Of a stretch of DNA of 54,373 bases, positions 1 to 8,762 are shown piece by piece. Within the stretch, counting starts at the first letter, position 1. Each line of letters begins with the position of its first letter. The notes beneath the pieces were generated by a model, which was not told the DNA's origin, did no database searches, and was given only the letters and a program-made list of their open reading frames with translations. This DNA comes from DASPWV01 sp046727855 (GTDB taxonomy: Bacteria; Acidobacteriota; Vicinamibacteria; Vicinamibacterales; UBA2999), in NCBI GenBank assembly GCA_046727855.1, contig JBKPDL010000148.1:1-54373 (forward strand), in the 5' to 3' direction. The position numbers were made by a program, and so were the translations under genes.

Positions 1-1846
1 GAGTATACGCGCCGAAGTGTTGCACATACAGCCAGTCGTCCGTCGTCCAAAGTAGTGGACCCACCGCGCCGTCGGTCTTGATTGTACGTCCTGCCCCTCC
101 CTGCGACGGATAGATCATCAACTTGCCGTCAGAGGTGAGCAGCGCGATTTCTTCGCCGTCGGGTGACACCGCAGCCGTACGCGTGACAGTAGGCGGCGTC
201 ACGGCGATCGGTTTTCCTCCGTCAAGGCCGTGCACGTAGAGACGCAAACGCCCGCCGGGCTCACTCGCTAATGCCAACACGCGGCGTCCGTCGGGGAAAA
301 AGCGAACCCATTGGTACTCGAGACCCGTGTCGGGCAAATCGCGGATCGTGCCCTGTCCGAGCGGCAGCAAGCGAAGCCGTCTCCGGTCCCGGGTCCCGCC
401 TGCGAGGACAGCCGTGCCGTCCGGCGCAAGTGCCATCGCGGTGCCCTCGCCGACGCGCATTGTGGAACGGTCTGCCAGGCGATGAATGTAGATCGCGTAC
501 TCTGCGCCGGCTGCGATGCCTCCCTCATCAAAGAGAATGACACTGCCATCAGGCGATATGTCTGCGACGCGTGACCAGTCGAGCCACGTGAGATTTCGCT
601 GTTCTTCGCTTTCGACAACGGCCGCCAGTTCCAGCAGCGTCGTGTCGCGCGACGCGAGCACCGATCCATCCGCACTGATGTCGCGCAGTGTCATGGCCCC
701 AGGTATCTGCGCGATGGGCCGGAATGCGCCGGAGGTGCTGACAGCCCACAACGATTTCGCCGCACCGTCGCGCGCGGCCGTGAACCAAACCTCGCCGGAT
801 GGATGCCACGCGATCCCGCCAACGTTCGTCCATTCGCCCGAAAGCGTGCGCACATGGCCGGCGAGATCGGTGATCTTGACCGAACCGCGATTGTCGTTGC
901 GAACGGGATGATCAACGAACGCGATCTCATTGCCGCGCGGCGACACGCGCACGCCGCTGAACCATCCTGGCGTGGTCGTCAACACCGTGCCGAGCGGAAA
1001 TTCGAGGCGGTTGGTTCCATCAACGGCATGCACGATCGCGAGACGGTCGGTTCCCGGCGCCCAGTCCGCGGACATCACGTTGCGCTCGACCGGCGCTGGA
1101 GCGCCGCCGTTCATGGGCACACGTGAGAGCGTGCCGCCGGCGACCGGTAAGGTTCCGTCGAACGACAATAGGGCGAGCTCTCCCGAACTTGAGACAGCCA
1201 CAAGCCGAAGATCGTCAAACCCGAGGGGCCGCGATTCGGGACTCGATGGGTAGGTCAAAAACAGGCGACGCGGTCCATTATCCCAACTCGCGGTGTAGAG
1301 AATGCTTTTCGAATCGGGCGCAAAGCGCGCGCCCCACACCTGGCCATGGCGGAAGGTTACCTGACGGAATTCGAGCGCTGTTGGCGCCGGGCGCCGTAGC
1401 GCGAACCACGAAGTCACAATCAGTGTGAGAAGAGCAACCGCCGCGACCGCAACCCGCCCGATGCGCAGCCGTTGAGGCCGTTCGACCACGGGCGGCGCGT
1501 CCTTTGCGACTTCCTGAACCGGAGCGATGAATCGGTATCCGACGCGCGGAATTGTCTCGATATAGCGTGGGGTATCGGCGGAATCGCCGAGTACGATGCG
1601 CAAGCGATTCGCGGCGGTATTCATGCCCGCCTCGAAATCGACGAACACGTGAGAAGGCCAGAGGCGTGCGCGCAGCGCTTCACGCGTCACCATCTCGCCC
1701 GGCCGTTCGAGCAGCGCCTGTAACACCTGCAGCGGCTTACCTTGCAACCTCAGCTTGACCCCGTGCTTCCGCAGTTCGCCCGTACGCATGTCCAGTTCGA
1801 AGACGCCGAATCGGAGCACCGTGTGGGCGGATTCGGTGTTACTCAT
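1..1846 (-). CDS. CadC-like winged-helix regulator with TolB/WD40-like propeller (3' end outside window)
   Basis: The frame is open from an ATG at 1846 down to the window edge, so the C-terminus is missing. Residues about 10-105 read as an OmpR/PhoB-type winged-helix DNA-binding domain (start MSNTESAHTVLRFG, then GKPLQVLQALLERPGE and IETIPRVGYRF, the typical wing). A single hydrophobic segment follows near residues 125-142 (VAVAAVALLTLIV). The rest consists of repeated blades with FAPDSKSILYTA, VSPRGNEIAFV and FFPDGRRVLALA, typical of TolB/PD40 propellers. Family knowledge: these are ToxR/CadC-like membrane regulators with an outer sensor domain. There is no in-frame ATG upstream before a TAG at 1864-1862, which supports the start. 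Target genes cannot be told from the window. Confidence 0.85.
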   Translation of the reverse strand, partial: MSNTESAHTVLRFGVFELDMRTGELRKHGVKLRLQGKPLQVLQALLERPGEMVTREALRARLWPSHVFVDFEAGMNTAANRLRIVLGDSADTPRYIETIPRVGYRFIAPVQEVAKDAPPVVERPQRLRIGRVAVAAVALLTLIVTSWFALRRPAPTALEFRQVTFRHGQVWGARFAPDSKSILYTASWDNGPRRLFLTYPSSPESRPLGFDDLRLVAVSSSGELALLSFDGTLPVAGGTLSRVPMNGGAPAPVERNVMSADWAPGTDRLAIVHAVDGTNRLEFPLGTVLTTTPGWFSGVRVSPRGNEIAFVDHPVRNDNRGSVKITDLAGHVRTLSGEWTNVGGIAWHPSGEVWFTAARDGAAKSLWAVSTSGAFRPIAQIPGAMTLRDISADGSVLASRDTTLLELAAVVESEEQRNLTWLDWSRVADISPDGSVILFDEGGIAAGAEYAIYIHRLADRSTMRVGEGTAMALAPDGTAVLAGGTRDRRRLRLLPLGQGTIRDLPDTGLEYQWVRFFPDGRRVLALASEPGGRLRLYVHGLDGGKPIAVTPPTVTRTAAVSPDGEEIALLTSDGKLMIYPSQGGAGRTIKTDGAVGPLLWTTDDWLYVQHFGAYT

Positions 1847-2513
1847 ACTCCGACAGCCTGGCTATTGTATGCCCCTGCGAATTCTGCGGCTGCCCATTCC
1901 GGATCGTTCGAGCATACGCCGACGATCGCGATCCTCGCACCTAACGGCACGCTCGCCTCACTCGTGGGCAACGTCGACGGTCACCATCGCGGATCGTGCT
2001 CGTGCCGTCGCACGCGTGGCAGACCATCGAGGGCTCGCCGAGACGGACGCAGCACGGGCACCGTTCGTGCTTCACCAACTGAATCACGTTGACGTTCTTA
2101 TGAATTCACTGATGGCGCCCACCGGCTGTCTCTGCGTGGTAACGAGAAACGGCGGCTCCGACTAGACGTTGACACGCCGACGCCGCTCTATCCACGACCC
2201 GCCGATGTGGGCGCATGTCGAGCTGCACGCAATGGAGTCGCATGTGCTGCCCCCGGCCAGCCTTGGACGTTCAGGACGCCCGACCGAAAAGGGGTCAGAC
2301 CCCTTTTCCCACATTAGAGTGGTGTTCACCGAATGGACGGCCGGCGGCAACCTCCGGCACGCTTGGTTTGTGGGAGTGCGCCAGCACAAGCCCGCCCCCT
2401 AAATAAGTCGACTTGCCTGACGCGACACACCTTGTCTCTGAACACTTCGCGCAGAGGCTTATGGCTCGCCTCATCCGTTGAGTTGGCGGTCAGCAGAAGT
2501 TTCCGGACGATCT
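1847..2513. other. gene-poor spacer with one GGGGTCAGACCCC palindrome
   Basis: About 670 bases lie between two minus-strand genes. Short open frames exist on both strands but none shows a recognisable motif or a convincing start. The only clear element is a 21-base palindrome at 2287-2307, listed separately. The spacer may hold decayed sequence or the promoter of the gene starting at 1846. Confidence 0.5.
2287..2307. repeat. GGGGTCAGACCCC palindrome, copy 1
   Basis: Perfect inverted repeat with 10-base arms (AAAAGGGGTC and GACCCCTTTT) around one base. The same core occurs twice at 24527-24590. In other bacteria this type of palindrome is usually dispersed between genes; a link to REP-type elements mobilised by RAYT transposases is an inference, since no transposase is present here. 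Confidence 0.8.
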
Positions 2514-3452
2514 CTAAACGACCTCGATGCTGAAGATGTAACCGCTGTGCGGACTCTCCATGCCCTTCCATCCCGGGTGGATGCCAGCATCGCAGCTGAT
2601 AAGGCGTCCATCGTGCCATACGAGCCCGTGCGGGTCGCACGACCCGGGCTCAAACTCGACGGTCATCACCAGCCGACCGGTCTTGCCGTCATACTTGTTC
2701 AGGCCGGCTCTTCCTTCGGCGTAGCTGCTGCTGTTGTTTCCCGTCACGACCCAGATGTCACCCTCATTGTCGAATGCCACGTCGTGGAGGCGAGGCCTCT
2801 CGTCCGAGCTGACGCGGATTAACACTTCGGGAACCCATGTCGTTGGATCGACACGCAGGATTCCGCCCAGACGCAAGGCGGCAATCCACAGCTTGCCATC
2901 GTGCCACTTCACACCATGGCATCCACCACCGTTGCCGTCGATGCTGAGCGGAATCTGACGGTGGCTGACTTGGTTGGAATTCAAATCGACCTGAAAGATG
3001 CCGTATGGGTCGGCGTTCGCCCCCATCCAGACGCAGCCGTTTCCGTAAGCCATCCCCGACGTATTGCGTGAATGGGTGTTCACGCTCTTGAGCAGCTTGC
3101 CGTTCCAATCGACGAGCCACGCGAGCTCGTCACGATTCGGGTCGAGCGGCAGGCCATACGTCTTGGCATTTTGCGGCGTGACTTTCTGCTGCCCGATCCA
3201 CAACCCTCCCGGTGAGTCAGTCATCACCGCGAGCGCGTTGGGATACATCTCCGGAGATTTGAACAGCCTGGCCGTCTTCGCCCGCCGCGTCAGCACGTCG
3301 CCGCGTCCCCTGCCGCTGCCAACCGCCGGGGCGAGAGCGCCGCGCCGTGCGCCATCCTCGGTCCCACTACTTTGCTGCGTCAGTACAGTGGCCACCGAGC
3401 TGATGTTCAGTGCTAGACCGGCCGCAAGAAACTCTCTGCGCTTCATTCTCAT
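2514..3452 (-). CDS. Tat-exported six-bladed beta-propeller protein (SMP-30/NHL-like)
   Basis: 312 residues. The start was set at 3452 because AGAGG lies 7 bases upstream and the protein then begins with a Tat-type leader (MRMKRREFLAAGLAL). A longer frame to 3575 exists but lacks a ribosome site. The mature part has repeated blades with a regular pattern: GGLWIGQQ, GCVWMGAN, GKLWIAALR, GDIWVVTGN and GRLISCDAG, each followed by a strand ending in a small hydrophobic run. This is the architecture of SMP-30/gluconolactonase-like, NHL or virginiamycin-lyase-like propellers. No catalytic metal site could be assigned with confidence, so substrate and reaction are unknown. It is probably periplasmic. 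It stands alone between gene-poor spacers. Confidence 0.75.
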   Translation of the reverse strand: MRMKRREFLAAGLALNISSVATVLTQQSSGTEDGARRGALAPAVGSGRGRGDVLTRRAKTARLFKSPEMYPNALAVMTDSPGGLWIGQQKVTPQNAKTYGLPLDPNRDELAWLVDWNGKLLKSVNTHSRNTSGMAYGNGCVWMGANADPYGIFQVDLNSNQVSHRQIPLSIDGNGGGCHGVKWHDGKLWIAALRLGGILRVDPTTWVPEVLIRVSSDERPRLHDVAFDNEGDIWVVTGNNSSSYAEGRAGLNKYDGKTGRLVMTVEFEPGSCDPHGLVWHDGRLISCDAGIHPGWKGMESPHSGYIFSIEVV

Positions 3453-4209
3453 TGCATCACCTCTCAAGGGTGTTGAGATGCCGCCGGGAACGGTCTGTTC
3501 GCCTCGAGGCAGACTTATAGCACACGCAGAACGAAGTCCCAACCCGCGGCGACGATTCTGGATGAAAGGGCGCAAGCGGGCTGGTGAGGCCTGCCGCCTC
3601 GAACGAGCCGCGAAGCTGACGCGCAGATCGGCAGGATCGACGACTGGGCCGACAGCGCGGATTAGCCATCGAGATCATGTGATGATACGGATGTGACACC
3701 CGCGTCACCTGACCGGCAGCGAGTCACACGTTCGCAACGCGTCGCCAGTGTGACGCGACGATTGACTTGGCGCGGCCATCACACCCGAACAGAAAGGCAT
3801 CTCATCCTCAGCGGCCGAAATGGCGCGCTCGAACTCAGCGTGTCACCAACCGATCTCGACGACACGAAGAGGCGCATCAACGGCCTTCTGACAGGATCCG
3901 ATCCGAGCCTTCGTCTCTGGCTCGTTTCGAACTGGAAAGCCGCGGTGAATTGCGCAGTTGGTGGTGATGCTACCTGCGTTGCTGATACTGCTCGCGCTCG
4001 CGTGGGACATCGCCAACGCCTCGCCGACTCGCGTCAAGCCGAAGCCGAGCTGAGAGCGACTAACGCCGCGGCGACCCTCCTTCTGACCGCAGCACGTATG
4101 TCGCACTTGGTCCCGCCACGTGAACTTGCAGCAGTAGACGTCGCGCAGCGAATGCCTCGGTATAATAAGACACGTTCGACACGTCGTCTGACGGTCGATC
4201 TCGAACGCT
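3453..4209. other. gene-poor spacer upstream of the oxygenase gene
   Basis: About 750 bases between divergent genes. Open frames on both strands (for example plus 3693-4217 and minus 3843-4271) lack recognisable motifs and overlap each other, so none is called. The 5' leader of the propeller gene at 3452 and a -10 box at 4161-4166 for the plus-strand genes are the only supported elements. Confidence 0.45.
4161..4166 (+). promoter_or_regulatory. candidate -10 box (TATAAT) for the oxygenase-heptosyltransferase pair
   Basis: A perfect TATAAT lies 43 bases upstream of the ATG at 4210. No good -35 hexamer sits 16-18 bases further upstream (the region reads ACGTCG). It is therefore a partial promoter match in otherwise GC-rich sequence. 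Confidence 0.4.
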
Positions 4210-4833
4210 ATGCTTGACATTGCCAGAATTGCAAACAGTCCCGCCACGAGCGATCCGTTCGAATACTTCATCGCTCACGATGTTCTCTCTGCCGACTGCG
4301 CGGACGCGCTCGTGAACGACTGTCCCGTTCTGCACACGAACGGCAGCTATCCGGTGGCCACCCTGAAATTCGGGCCGACATTCAAGGCATTGCTCGACGA
4401 GATCCGGCGTCGACCATTCGCCGATGCGATTGGCGCGCATTTCGGGTTGCCCGACCTGGCGACCTTACCGCAGCTGATCACGTACCGAGGCTGGTCGAGT
4501 GCAAAAGATGGATCGGTTCACACGGACTCCGAGTCGAAGTTGATAACGGTGCTTCTGTATCTGAATCCGAACTGGGAGCAGCCGGGCGGTCGCCTGCGGC
4601 TTCTGCGCAGCAACAATCTGGAGGATGTCGCCGCCGAAGTGCCGCCAACGTGCGGCATGCTGGTGGCGTTTCGACGCTCGGACCGATCGTTTCACGGCCA
4701 CAAGCCGTGCTCGGGCGAACGACGCCTGCTGCAGATCAACTGGGTGAGCAACGCGTCGTACGTCGATCGTGAGGAGCGTCGGCATCGCTGGAGCGCAAGG
4801 CTGAAGTCGTTGTTGGGGTTCGGGTCTCATTAA
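4210..4833 (+). CDS. 2-oxoglutarate/Fe(II)-dependent oxygenase family protein
   Basis: 207 residues. It carries the double-stranded beta-helix iron site of the prolyl-4-hydroxylase-like superfamily: the HxD pair is H104-T-D106 (GSVHTDSESK), the distal histidine is in SFHGHKPC (H162 or H164), and the arginine that binds the 2-oxoglutarate carboxylate is R171 or R172 (GERRLLQINW). The strand LITVLLYLNP between them is typical. Similar short proteins often accompany polysaccharide or LPS genes, and the next gene, 16 bases on in the same direction, is a heptosyltransferase. A role in modifying a cell-surface glycan or its donor is therefore possible, but this is inference. There is no obvious Shine-Dalgarno site. 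Confidence 0.8.
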   Translation: MLDIARIANSPATSDPFEYFIAHDVLSADCADALVNDCPVLHTNGSYPVATLKFGPTFKALLDEIRRRPFADAIGAHFGLPDLATLPQLITYRGWSSAKDGSVHTDSESKLITVLLYLNPNWEQPGGRLRLLRSNNLEDVAAEVPPTCGMLVAFRRSDRSFHGHKPCSGERRLLQINWVSNASYVDREERRHRWSARLKSLLGFGSH

Positions 4834-4849
4834 CACCGCGCACCGCTCG

Positions 4850-5851
4850 ATGCGCATCGCGGTCGTGCGGCTGACGTCGCTTGGCGACGTCGTCCACACG
4901 CTGCCGGTCGCCGCTGCGCTCCGCCGACACCGTCCGAACGATGAGATCGTGTGGATCGTTGAGGAGCATGAGCAGGTTCTCCTCGGCGGCAACCCCTGCG
5001 TCGATCACGTTATCGTGGCGCCGCTGCGCCGCTGGCGGCATCTCTGCACAACAGGCCGGATCGGTCGTGCGGCCGGTGAGTTCCGGGCATTTGTAAAGGC
5101 GATCAGTTCGCACCGCATCGATGCGGTGATCGACGTTCAGGGCTGGTGGCACAAGACCTCACCCATCGTCGCGCTGACGCGTGCGCCGTGCCGGATCGGC
5201 TTCAGCCGGCGATATGCGCGCGACCCGCTGTCGCCGCTGTTCACGGCCATCCACGTCTCGCCGCCACCAGAAGCCAGGCACATCGTCGATCAGAATCTCG
5301 CTCTCTTGAAGCCGCTCGGAATAGAATCGCCGGCCGCAGAGTTCGTACTGCCCGCGTGGCCTGACGCCGAGCAGCGTGTCGAAGCGTGGACGACGAGTCG
5401 CGGGCTTCAGACGGGCGGATTCATCGCACTGCTCCCCTCGACAAGAGGACGGAAGAAGCTGTGGCCGGCGGCCTCATACGCCGATCTCGCGCGCCGGCTC
5501 GGCGCCGCCGCAGCGGTACCGATCGTCCTGGCCGGCGGTCCATCCGACACGCCGGTGCTCGCGCAGGTGACCGCTAGTGCTCCGGACGTCCACATCTACA
5601 CGCCGGAGGCGATCAGCGACCTCGCCATGTTCCTTGCAAAGCCGCGCGCTGTGATCGGCAACGACACCGGCCCCCTGCATCTCGCCGCAGCCGCGAACGT
5701 GCCGGCGCTCGGACTATTCGGGCCTACATTCGGTGTGAGAAACGGTCCGTACGGCCGCACGGGGCATTTCATTCAGAGCGGCACAGGACGGATGACCGAT
5801 ATTTCAGTCGACCAGGTGCTCGAGACCTCGCTCCGGATCGTACGCGGTTAG
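4850..5851 (+). CDS. waaC: lipopolysaccharide heptosyltransferase I-like glycosyltransferase (GT9)
   Basis: 333 residues, normal for the family. The N-terminus MRIAVVRLTSLGDVVHTLP is the hallmark start of GT9 heptosyltransferases (first Rossmann strand and the glycine/aspartate loop), and the C-terminal half has GNDTGPLHLAAA followed by ALGLFGPT, the ADP-heptose site. WaaC adds the first L-glycero-D-manno-heptose to Kdo in the LPS inner core at the cytoplasmic face of the inner membrane. This points to a Gram-negative envelope with heptose-containing core. It is probably co-transcribed with the oxygenase upstream (16-base gap). Type I versus another GT9 subgroup is a judgement from the N-terminal motif. 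Confidence 0.85.
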   Translation: MRIAVVRLTSLGDVVHTLPVAAALRRHRPNDEIVWIVEEHEQVLLGGNPCVDHVIVAPLRRWRHLCTTGRIGRAAGEFRAFVKAISSHRIDAVIDVQGWWHKTSPIVALTRAPCRIGFSRRYARDPLSPLFTAIHVSPPPEARHIVDQNLALLKPLGIESPAAEFVLPAWPDAEQRVEAWTTSRGLQTGGFIALLPSTRGRKKLWPAASYADLARRLGAAAAVPIVLAGGPSDTPVLAQVTASAPDVHIYTPEAISDLAMFLAKPRAVIGNDTGPLHLAAAANVPALGLFGPTFGVRNGPYGRTGHFIQSGTGRMTDISVDQVLETSLRIVRG

Positions 5852-6255
5852 TCGCGCCATGAACTGTCGGGGCACTGAGCCGCAGCTTTCGGATCGGAAC
5901 TGAAGAGGGGCTCGCCGTTGCGGACCCCTCCAGTGCTGGTCGTCTAGTGTTGCTGCGTCGTCGTACACACCTTGGGAATCAACGAGGTAAATGGTGTGTT
6001 GCCGCGCCAGAGACCACCCGCCAGAAGGCAGGAAGTAGACGATGTCAGGGTTCGTCGGATGCGGAAGAACCATACGGGCGCGGCCGCCTATCGCGAACGT
6101 GGCCGAGGGATGGACTGCTTCGGTCTGCCGGCCGACAATCTAAAATCATCCGCCGCGACGATGAGCCATTCACTTTGAGCCCGCGCTAATGCCACGGAAG
6201 AGATGGATCTATTGAAGCTGGCGGCAGCTGCCGAAAGAGGGAAGAGCGTTTCAAA
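5852..6255. other. spacer without a supported gene
   Basis: About 400 bases after the heptosyltransferase. A minus frame at 5804-6073 (89 residues) has a protein-like composition (contains YFLPSGGW) but overlaps the end of waaC, lacks a ribosome site and matches nothing I recognise. It may be a remnant. Plus frames here are short and arginine-rich, typical of random GC-rich frames. Confidence 0.4.
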
Positions 6256-6528
6256 ATGCGCAGGAGTGAGGTGCGACTCGTCGTCCGTTGGGCCCCGCCG
6301 ACCTGGAACTTTTCTATCGCGGCGGTGTGGCGCAACTACTTGCGTTGCATGGTGCTAGGGCATGACGACGAAATCGTGGCCGGCGACCGTGTCATCGCGC
6401 TGCGATGTCGGCAATGCGGATGGCGTTCAACTGGATGGCATCTCGATTCCCCCCGTGAATCGACCGCTGCGATCCCGTCAGGCGACGTCCACCAGTGTGC
6501 CATCGGTGACCCATTCATTCACGGGTGA
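6256..6528 (+). CDS. small protein with a single CxxC knuckle
   Basis: 90 residues. The middle part reads WRNYLRCMVLGHDDE and then LRCRQCGWRSTGWHL, that is a conserved-looking Leu-Gly-His-Asp-Asp block followed about 20 residues later by a CxxC knuckle and a Gly-Trp. I associate this layout with short uncharacterised proteins of acidobacteria. A purine-rich GAGGGAAGAG stretch ends about 10 bases before the ATG. The last 25 residues look less ordered and could be run-on. Function is unknown; metal binding through the CxxC and the histidine is possible. It lies opposite the end of the PBP gene. Confidence 0.5.
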   Translation: MRRSEVRLVVRWAPPTWNFSIAAVWRNYLRCMVLGHDDEIVAGDRVIALRCRQCGWRSTGWHLDSPRESTAAIPSGDVHQCAIGDPFIHG

Positions 6529-6629
6529 GCGAGCGACGCCGTTGGCAGCGGTATTCTGGGAACTTAGAACGACTGAGGCGACGACAGCGATCGGAAGTCG
6601 GAACAACCGGCGCATCGCCGGCATTTACC

Positions 6630-8633
6630 TCACCAGCGGAAAATGTCGCCGACTTTCTCCCACCATCGTTTGAGCGCCATGCGCGCGCGTTCGGCGACGG
6701 TCGGACCGCGATGCAGTTTGCACACATCCGAAGGAATGTCGTCGCCTTCCTTGAAGTACTCCACGTAGGTCGGACAAGAGTTGGTCGCGCGTTTATACGA
6801 AACGCTGCACAACACTTGCTGCCGGAGCGTTGCTGGCGGCGCGAATTCGTGCGGCGGCGCCAAGCGCGCGGTGCGCGACATGAACTCGCTCCAGATCGGC
6901 AGCGCGTAATTCGCTCCCGACGCGTTCGGCCCCATTGGTTCGGAGTCGTCGAAGCCCACCCACACACCCGCCGCCAGCGATGAACTGAACCCGACGAACC
7001 AGGCATCGCGATAGTCGTTGGTCGTCCCGGTTTTGCCGCCGGCCGGGAAAAACACGCCGCGCGACTTTGCGCCTGTTGCCGTGCCGCGCTCGATCACATC
7101 GTTCAGCAGCGACACCATCTGAAACGCGGTTTCCTTCGAGAGGACCCGGCGCGGCGTAGGCGTTGCATCCCAGGCGCTCAGGCCGTGCGCGTCGCGCACG
7201 TATCGCAGTCCGTGGGGCTGCACCGCGAATCCACCGTTGACGAACACCGCATACGCGCTCGTGAGTTGCAGCGGCGACACCAATCCTGTGCCGAGCGCCA
7301 GCGACGGCACATTCGGTAGGTCCTTCATGCCGAGCGAACTGGCGAGCGCGAGCACGGGACGCGCGCCCAAATACTGCTGCACACCGACAGCGGCCCGATT
7401 GTTCGATTCAATGAACGCTTCGCGCAGCGGCAACTCGTCGCGGGTCGCCGCGTTGTTGACGTTTCGCGGGCGCCAGTCGCCCTGTCCCTTGACCGGAACT
7501 TCCTCCGGCTGCAACAGCATCGAGATTGGCGAAAAGCCACGTTCGAGCGCCGCCGCGTACAGAAATGGCTTGAACGCACTCCCGGGCTGACGACGGCTCC
7601 GCGTGGCGCGATCGAATTCGGTTTGCGCGAAGTCACTGCCGCCGACGAGCGCGACCACCTCGCCGTTTTCGGGTCGAATCACCACCATCGCGGCTTGCAG
7701 GTTGCGACGGCCGAGCCGGCGCAGGCCGTTGCCCACCGCACGTTCGGCCTCGTCCTGAAACCGCGGCAGAAATGTGGTCTGCGCTTTCCAGTCGGGCGGC
7801 TCATCGCCTCCGAAAATCTGACGAAACTCCTGGCGCAGATACTCCTTAGCGTATCCGGCATCGGCGCGATCCGACTTCGGGTAAGGACGGATCGCGATGC
7901 GCGCCGTGCGCGCAGCCTGCTCTTCACTTTCGGTGATGTAGCGCTCGTCGCGCATCCGCGCGAGGACGACATAGCTCCGCTCGCGCGCTCCGCTCATGTT
8001 CGACCACGGCGATAACGCCGATGGTCGTTGAATGAGCCCCGCAATCAACGCGCTCTCGGCCAGCGTCAACTGCGCCGGCGGCTTGCCGAACAGATATCGC
8101 GACATCTTGCCGACGCCGTTGACCCCGGCGCCGAGGTACACGCGATTGAGGTACAACTCGAGAATCTGATCCTTGCTCAGGCGCCGCTCGAGCATCATCG
8201 CGAGCAGCGCCTCCTGGAATTTGCGCGCGAAGGTCCGGGAGTTCGACAGGAAGAGCGTGCGCGCCAGTTGCTGCGTAATGGTGCTGCCGCCCTCAGCGAC
8301 GCCTCGCGCCTTGATGTTTTCGAATATGGCCCGTTCGAATCCGATCGGATCAATGCCGACGTGCGATCGGAAGCGGTGGTCCTCTACCGCCACCACGGCA
8401 TTGCGCAGGTGCTTGGAAATGTCGGTGAGCGACACGTCGCGCCGCTGCTCGTCCATGGCGAACCACGGACGGCCGTCGGCCGTGTAGAAGACCGTGTCGC
8501 CGACGCCCCGCGTAAGGCGATGGATTGCCAACGCGTAGCGGGAGAACCAGAAGGCCGAGGTGCCGTAGGCGAACCCCACGAAAGCGAGGACGGGAAGAAT
8601 GATGAACCAGTCGCGCCGACGCATTCTCTGCAT
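6630..8633 (-). CDS. class A penicillin-binding protein (PBP1A type)
   Basis: 667 residues from the ATG at 8633; the open frame extends to 9011 but that part overlaps the blaI-like gene and its promoter. A cytoplasmic MRRRDW stretch and one membrane anchor (FIILPVLAFVGFAYG) come first. The GT51 transglycosylase follows with EDHRFRSHVGID (catalytic Glu) and GGSTITQQLARTLFL. The transpeptidase has QPGSAFKP (SxxK), IESNNRAA (SxN) and GGKTGTTN (KTG), all three intact. It polymerises and crosslinks peptidoglycan from lipid II at the periplasmic face. It is divergent from a BlaI-type repressor and its M56 partner, so it may respond to the same circuit. No clear Shine-Dalgarno site precedes the start. 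Confidence 0.92.
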   Translation of the reverse strand: MQRMRRRDWFIILPVLAFVGFAYGTSAFWFSRYALAIHRLTRGVGDTVFYTADGRPWFAMDEQRRDVSLTDISKHLRNAVVAVEDHRFRSHVGIDPIGFERAIFENIKARGVAEGGSTITQQLARTLFLSNSRTFARKFQEALLAMMLERRLSKDQILELYLNRVYLGAGVNGVGKMSRYLFGKPPAQLTLAESALIAGLIQRPSALSPWSNMSGARERSYVVLARMRDERYITESEEQAARTARIAIRPYPKSDRADAGYAKEYLRQEFRQIFGGDEPPDWKAQTTFLPRFQDEAERAVGNGLRRLGRRNLQAAMVVIRPENGEVVALVGGSDFAQTEFDRATRSRRQPGSAFKPFLYAAALERGFSPISMLLQPEEVPVKGQGDWRPRNVNNAATRDELPLREAFIESNNRAAVGVQQYLGARPVLALASSLGMKDLPNVPSLALGTGLVSPLQLTSAYAVFVNGGFAVQPHGLRYVRDAHGLSAWDATPTPRRVLSKETAFQMVSLLNDVIERGTATGAKSRGVFFPAGGKTGTTNDYRDAWFVGFSSSLAAGVWVGFDDSEPMGPNASGANYALPIWSEFMSRTARLAPPHEFAPPATLRQQVLCSVSYKRATNSCPTYVEYFKEGDDIPSDVCKLHRGPTVAERARMALKRWWEKVGDIFRW

Positions 8634-8705
8634 AGGTACTACTTCAGCCACGTTAGACCGCTGGTATTGCGCAAGCAAAAACGATGCGCGCGGCAGCGGC
8701 CAGGC

Positions 8706-8735
8706 TTGACATGCTACGTACGTAGCACGTATGCT
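8706..8735 (+). promoter_or_regulatory. promoter of the blaI-M56 operon
   Basis: TTGACA (8706-8711) is a perfect -35 hexamer. An 18-base spacer leads to TATGCT (8730-8735), a 4/6 -10 box, 28 bases upstream of the BlaI start codon. GGGGAG at 8749-8754 is a good ribosome site, 8 bases before the ATG. Two operator-like palindromes overlap the spacer and the -10 box. Confidence 0.7.
8712..8727. promoter_or_regulatory. BlaI-type operator 1 (perfect 16-base palindrome)
   Basis: TGCTACGTACGTAGCA is its own reverse complement and fills the -35/-10 spacer of the blaI promoter. BlaI/MecI repressors bind short palindromes in their own promoters. Assignment to this repressor is inferred from position. 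Confidence 0.7.
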
Positions 8736-8747
8736 ACGAACGCAACA
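8732..8747. promoter_or_regulatory. BlaI-type operator 2 (imperfect copy)
   Basis: TGCTACGAACGCAACA matches operator 1 at 13 of 16 bases and begins exactly 20 bases after it, about two helical turns. It overlaps the -10 box. Two repressor dimers could bind the same face of the DNA and shut the promoter. Confidence 0.6.
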
Positions 8748-8762
8748 CGGGGAGTTCCACGC

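Noticed and set aside
2162..2402. Short frames on both strands around the GGGGTCAGACCCC palindrome that could be a transposase remnant
   Set aside because: Neither translation shows transposase motifs; both include the palindrome's translation (KGSDPF), so they are likely chance frames.
3693..4217. 174-residue plus-strand frame before the oxygenase
   Set aside because: No domain, no ribosome site, overlaps an equally long minus frame and runs into the oxygenase start.
5804..6073. Minus-strand 89-residue frame with protein-like composition
   Set aside because: Overlaps the end of waaC, lacks a ribosome site and any recognisable motif.
8028..8762. 5' extension of the BlaI frame to 8028
   Set aside because: It lies opposite the PBP gene and crosses the blaI promoter; the GGGGAG-preceded ATG at 8763 fits family length.
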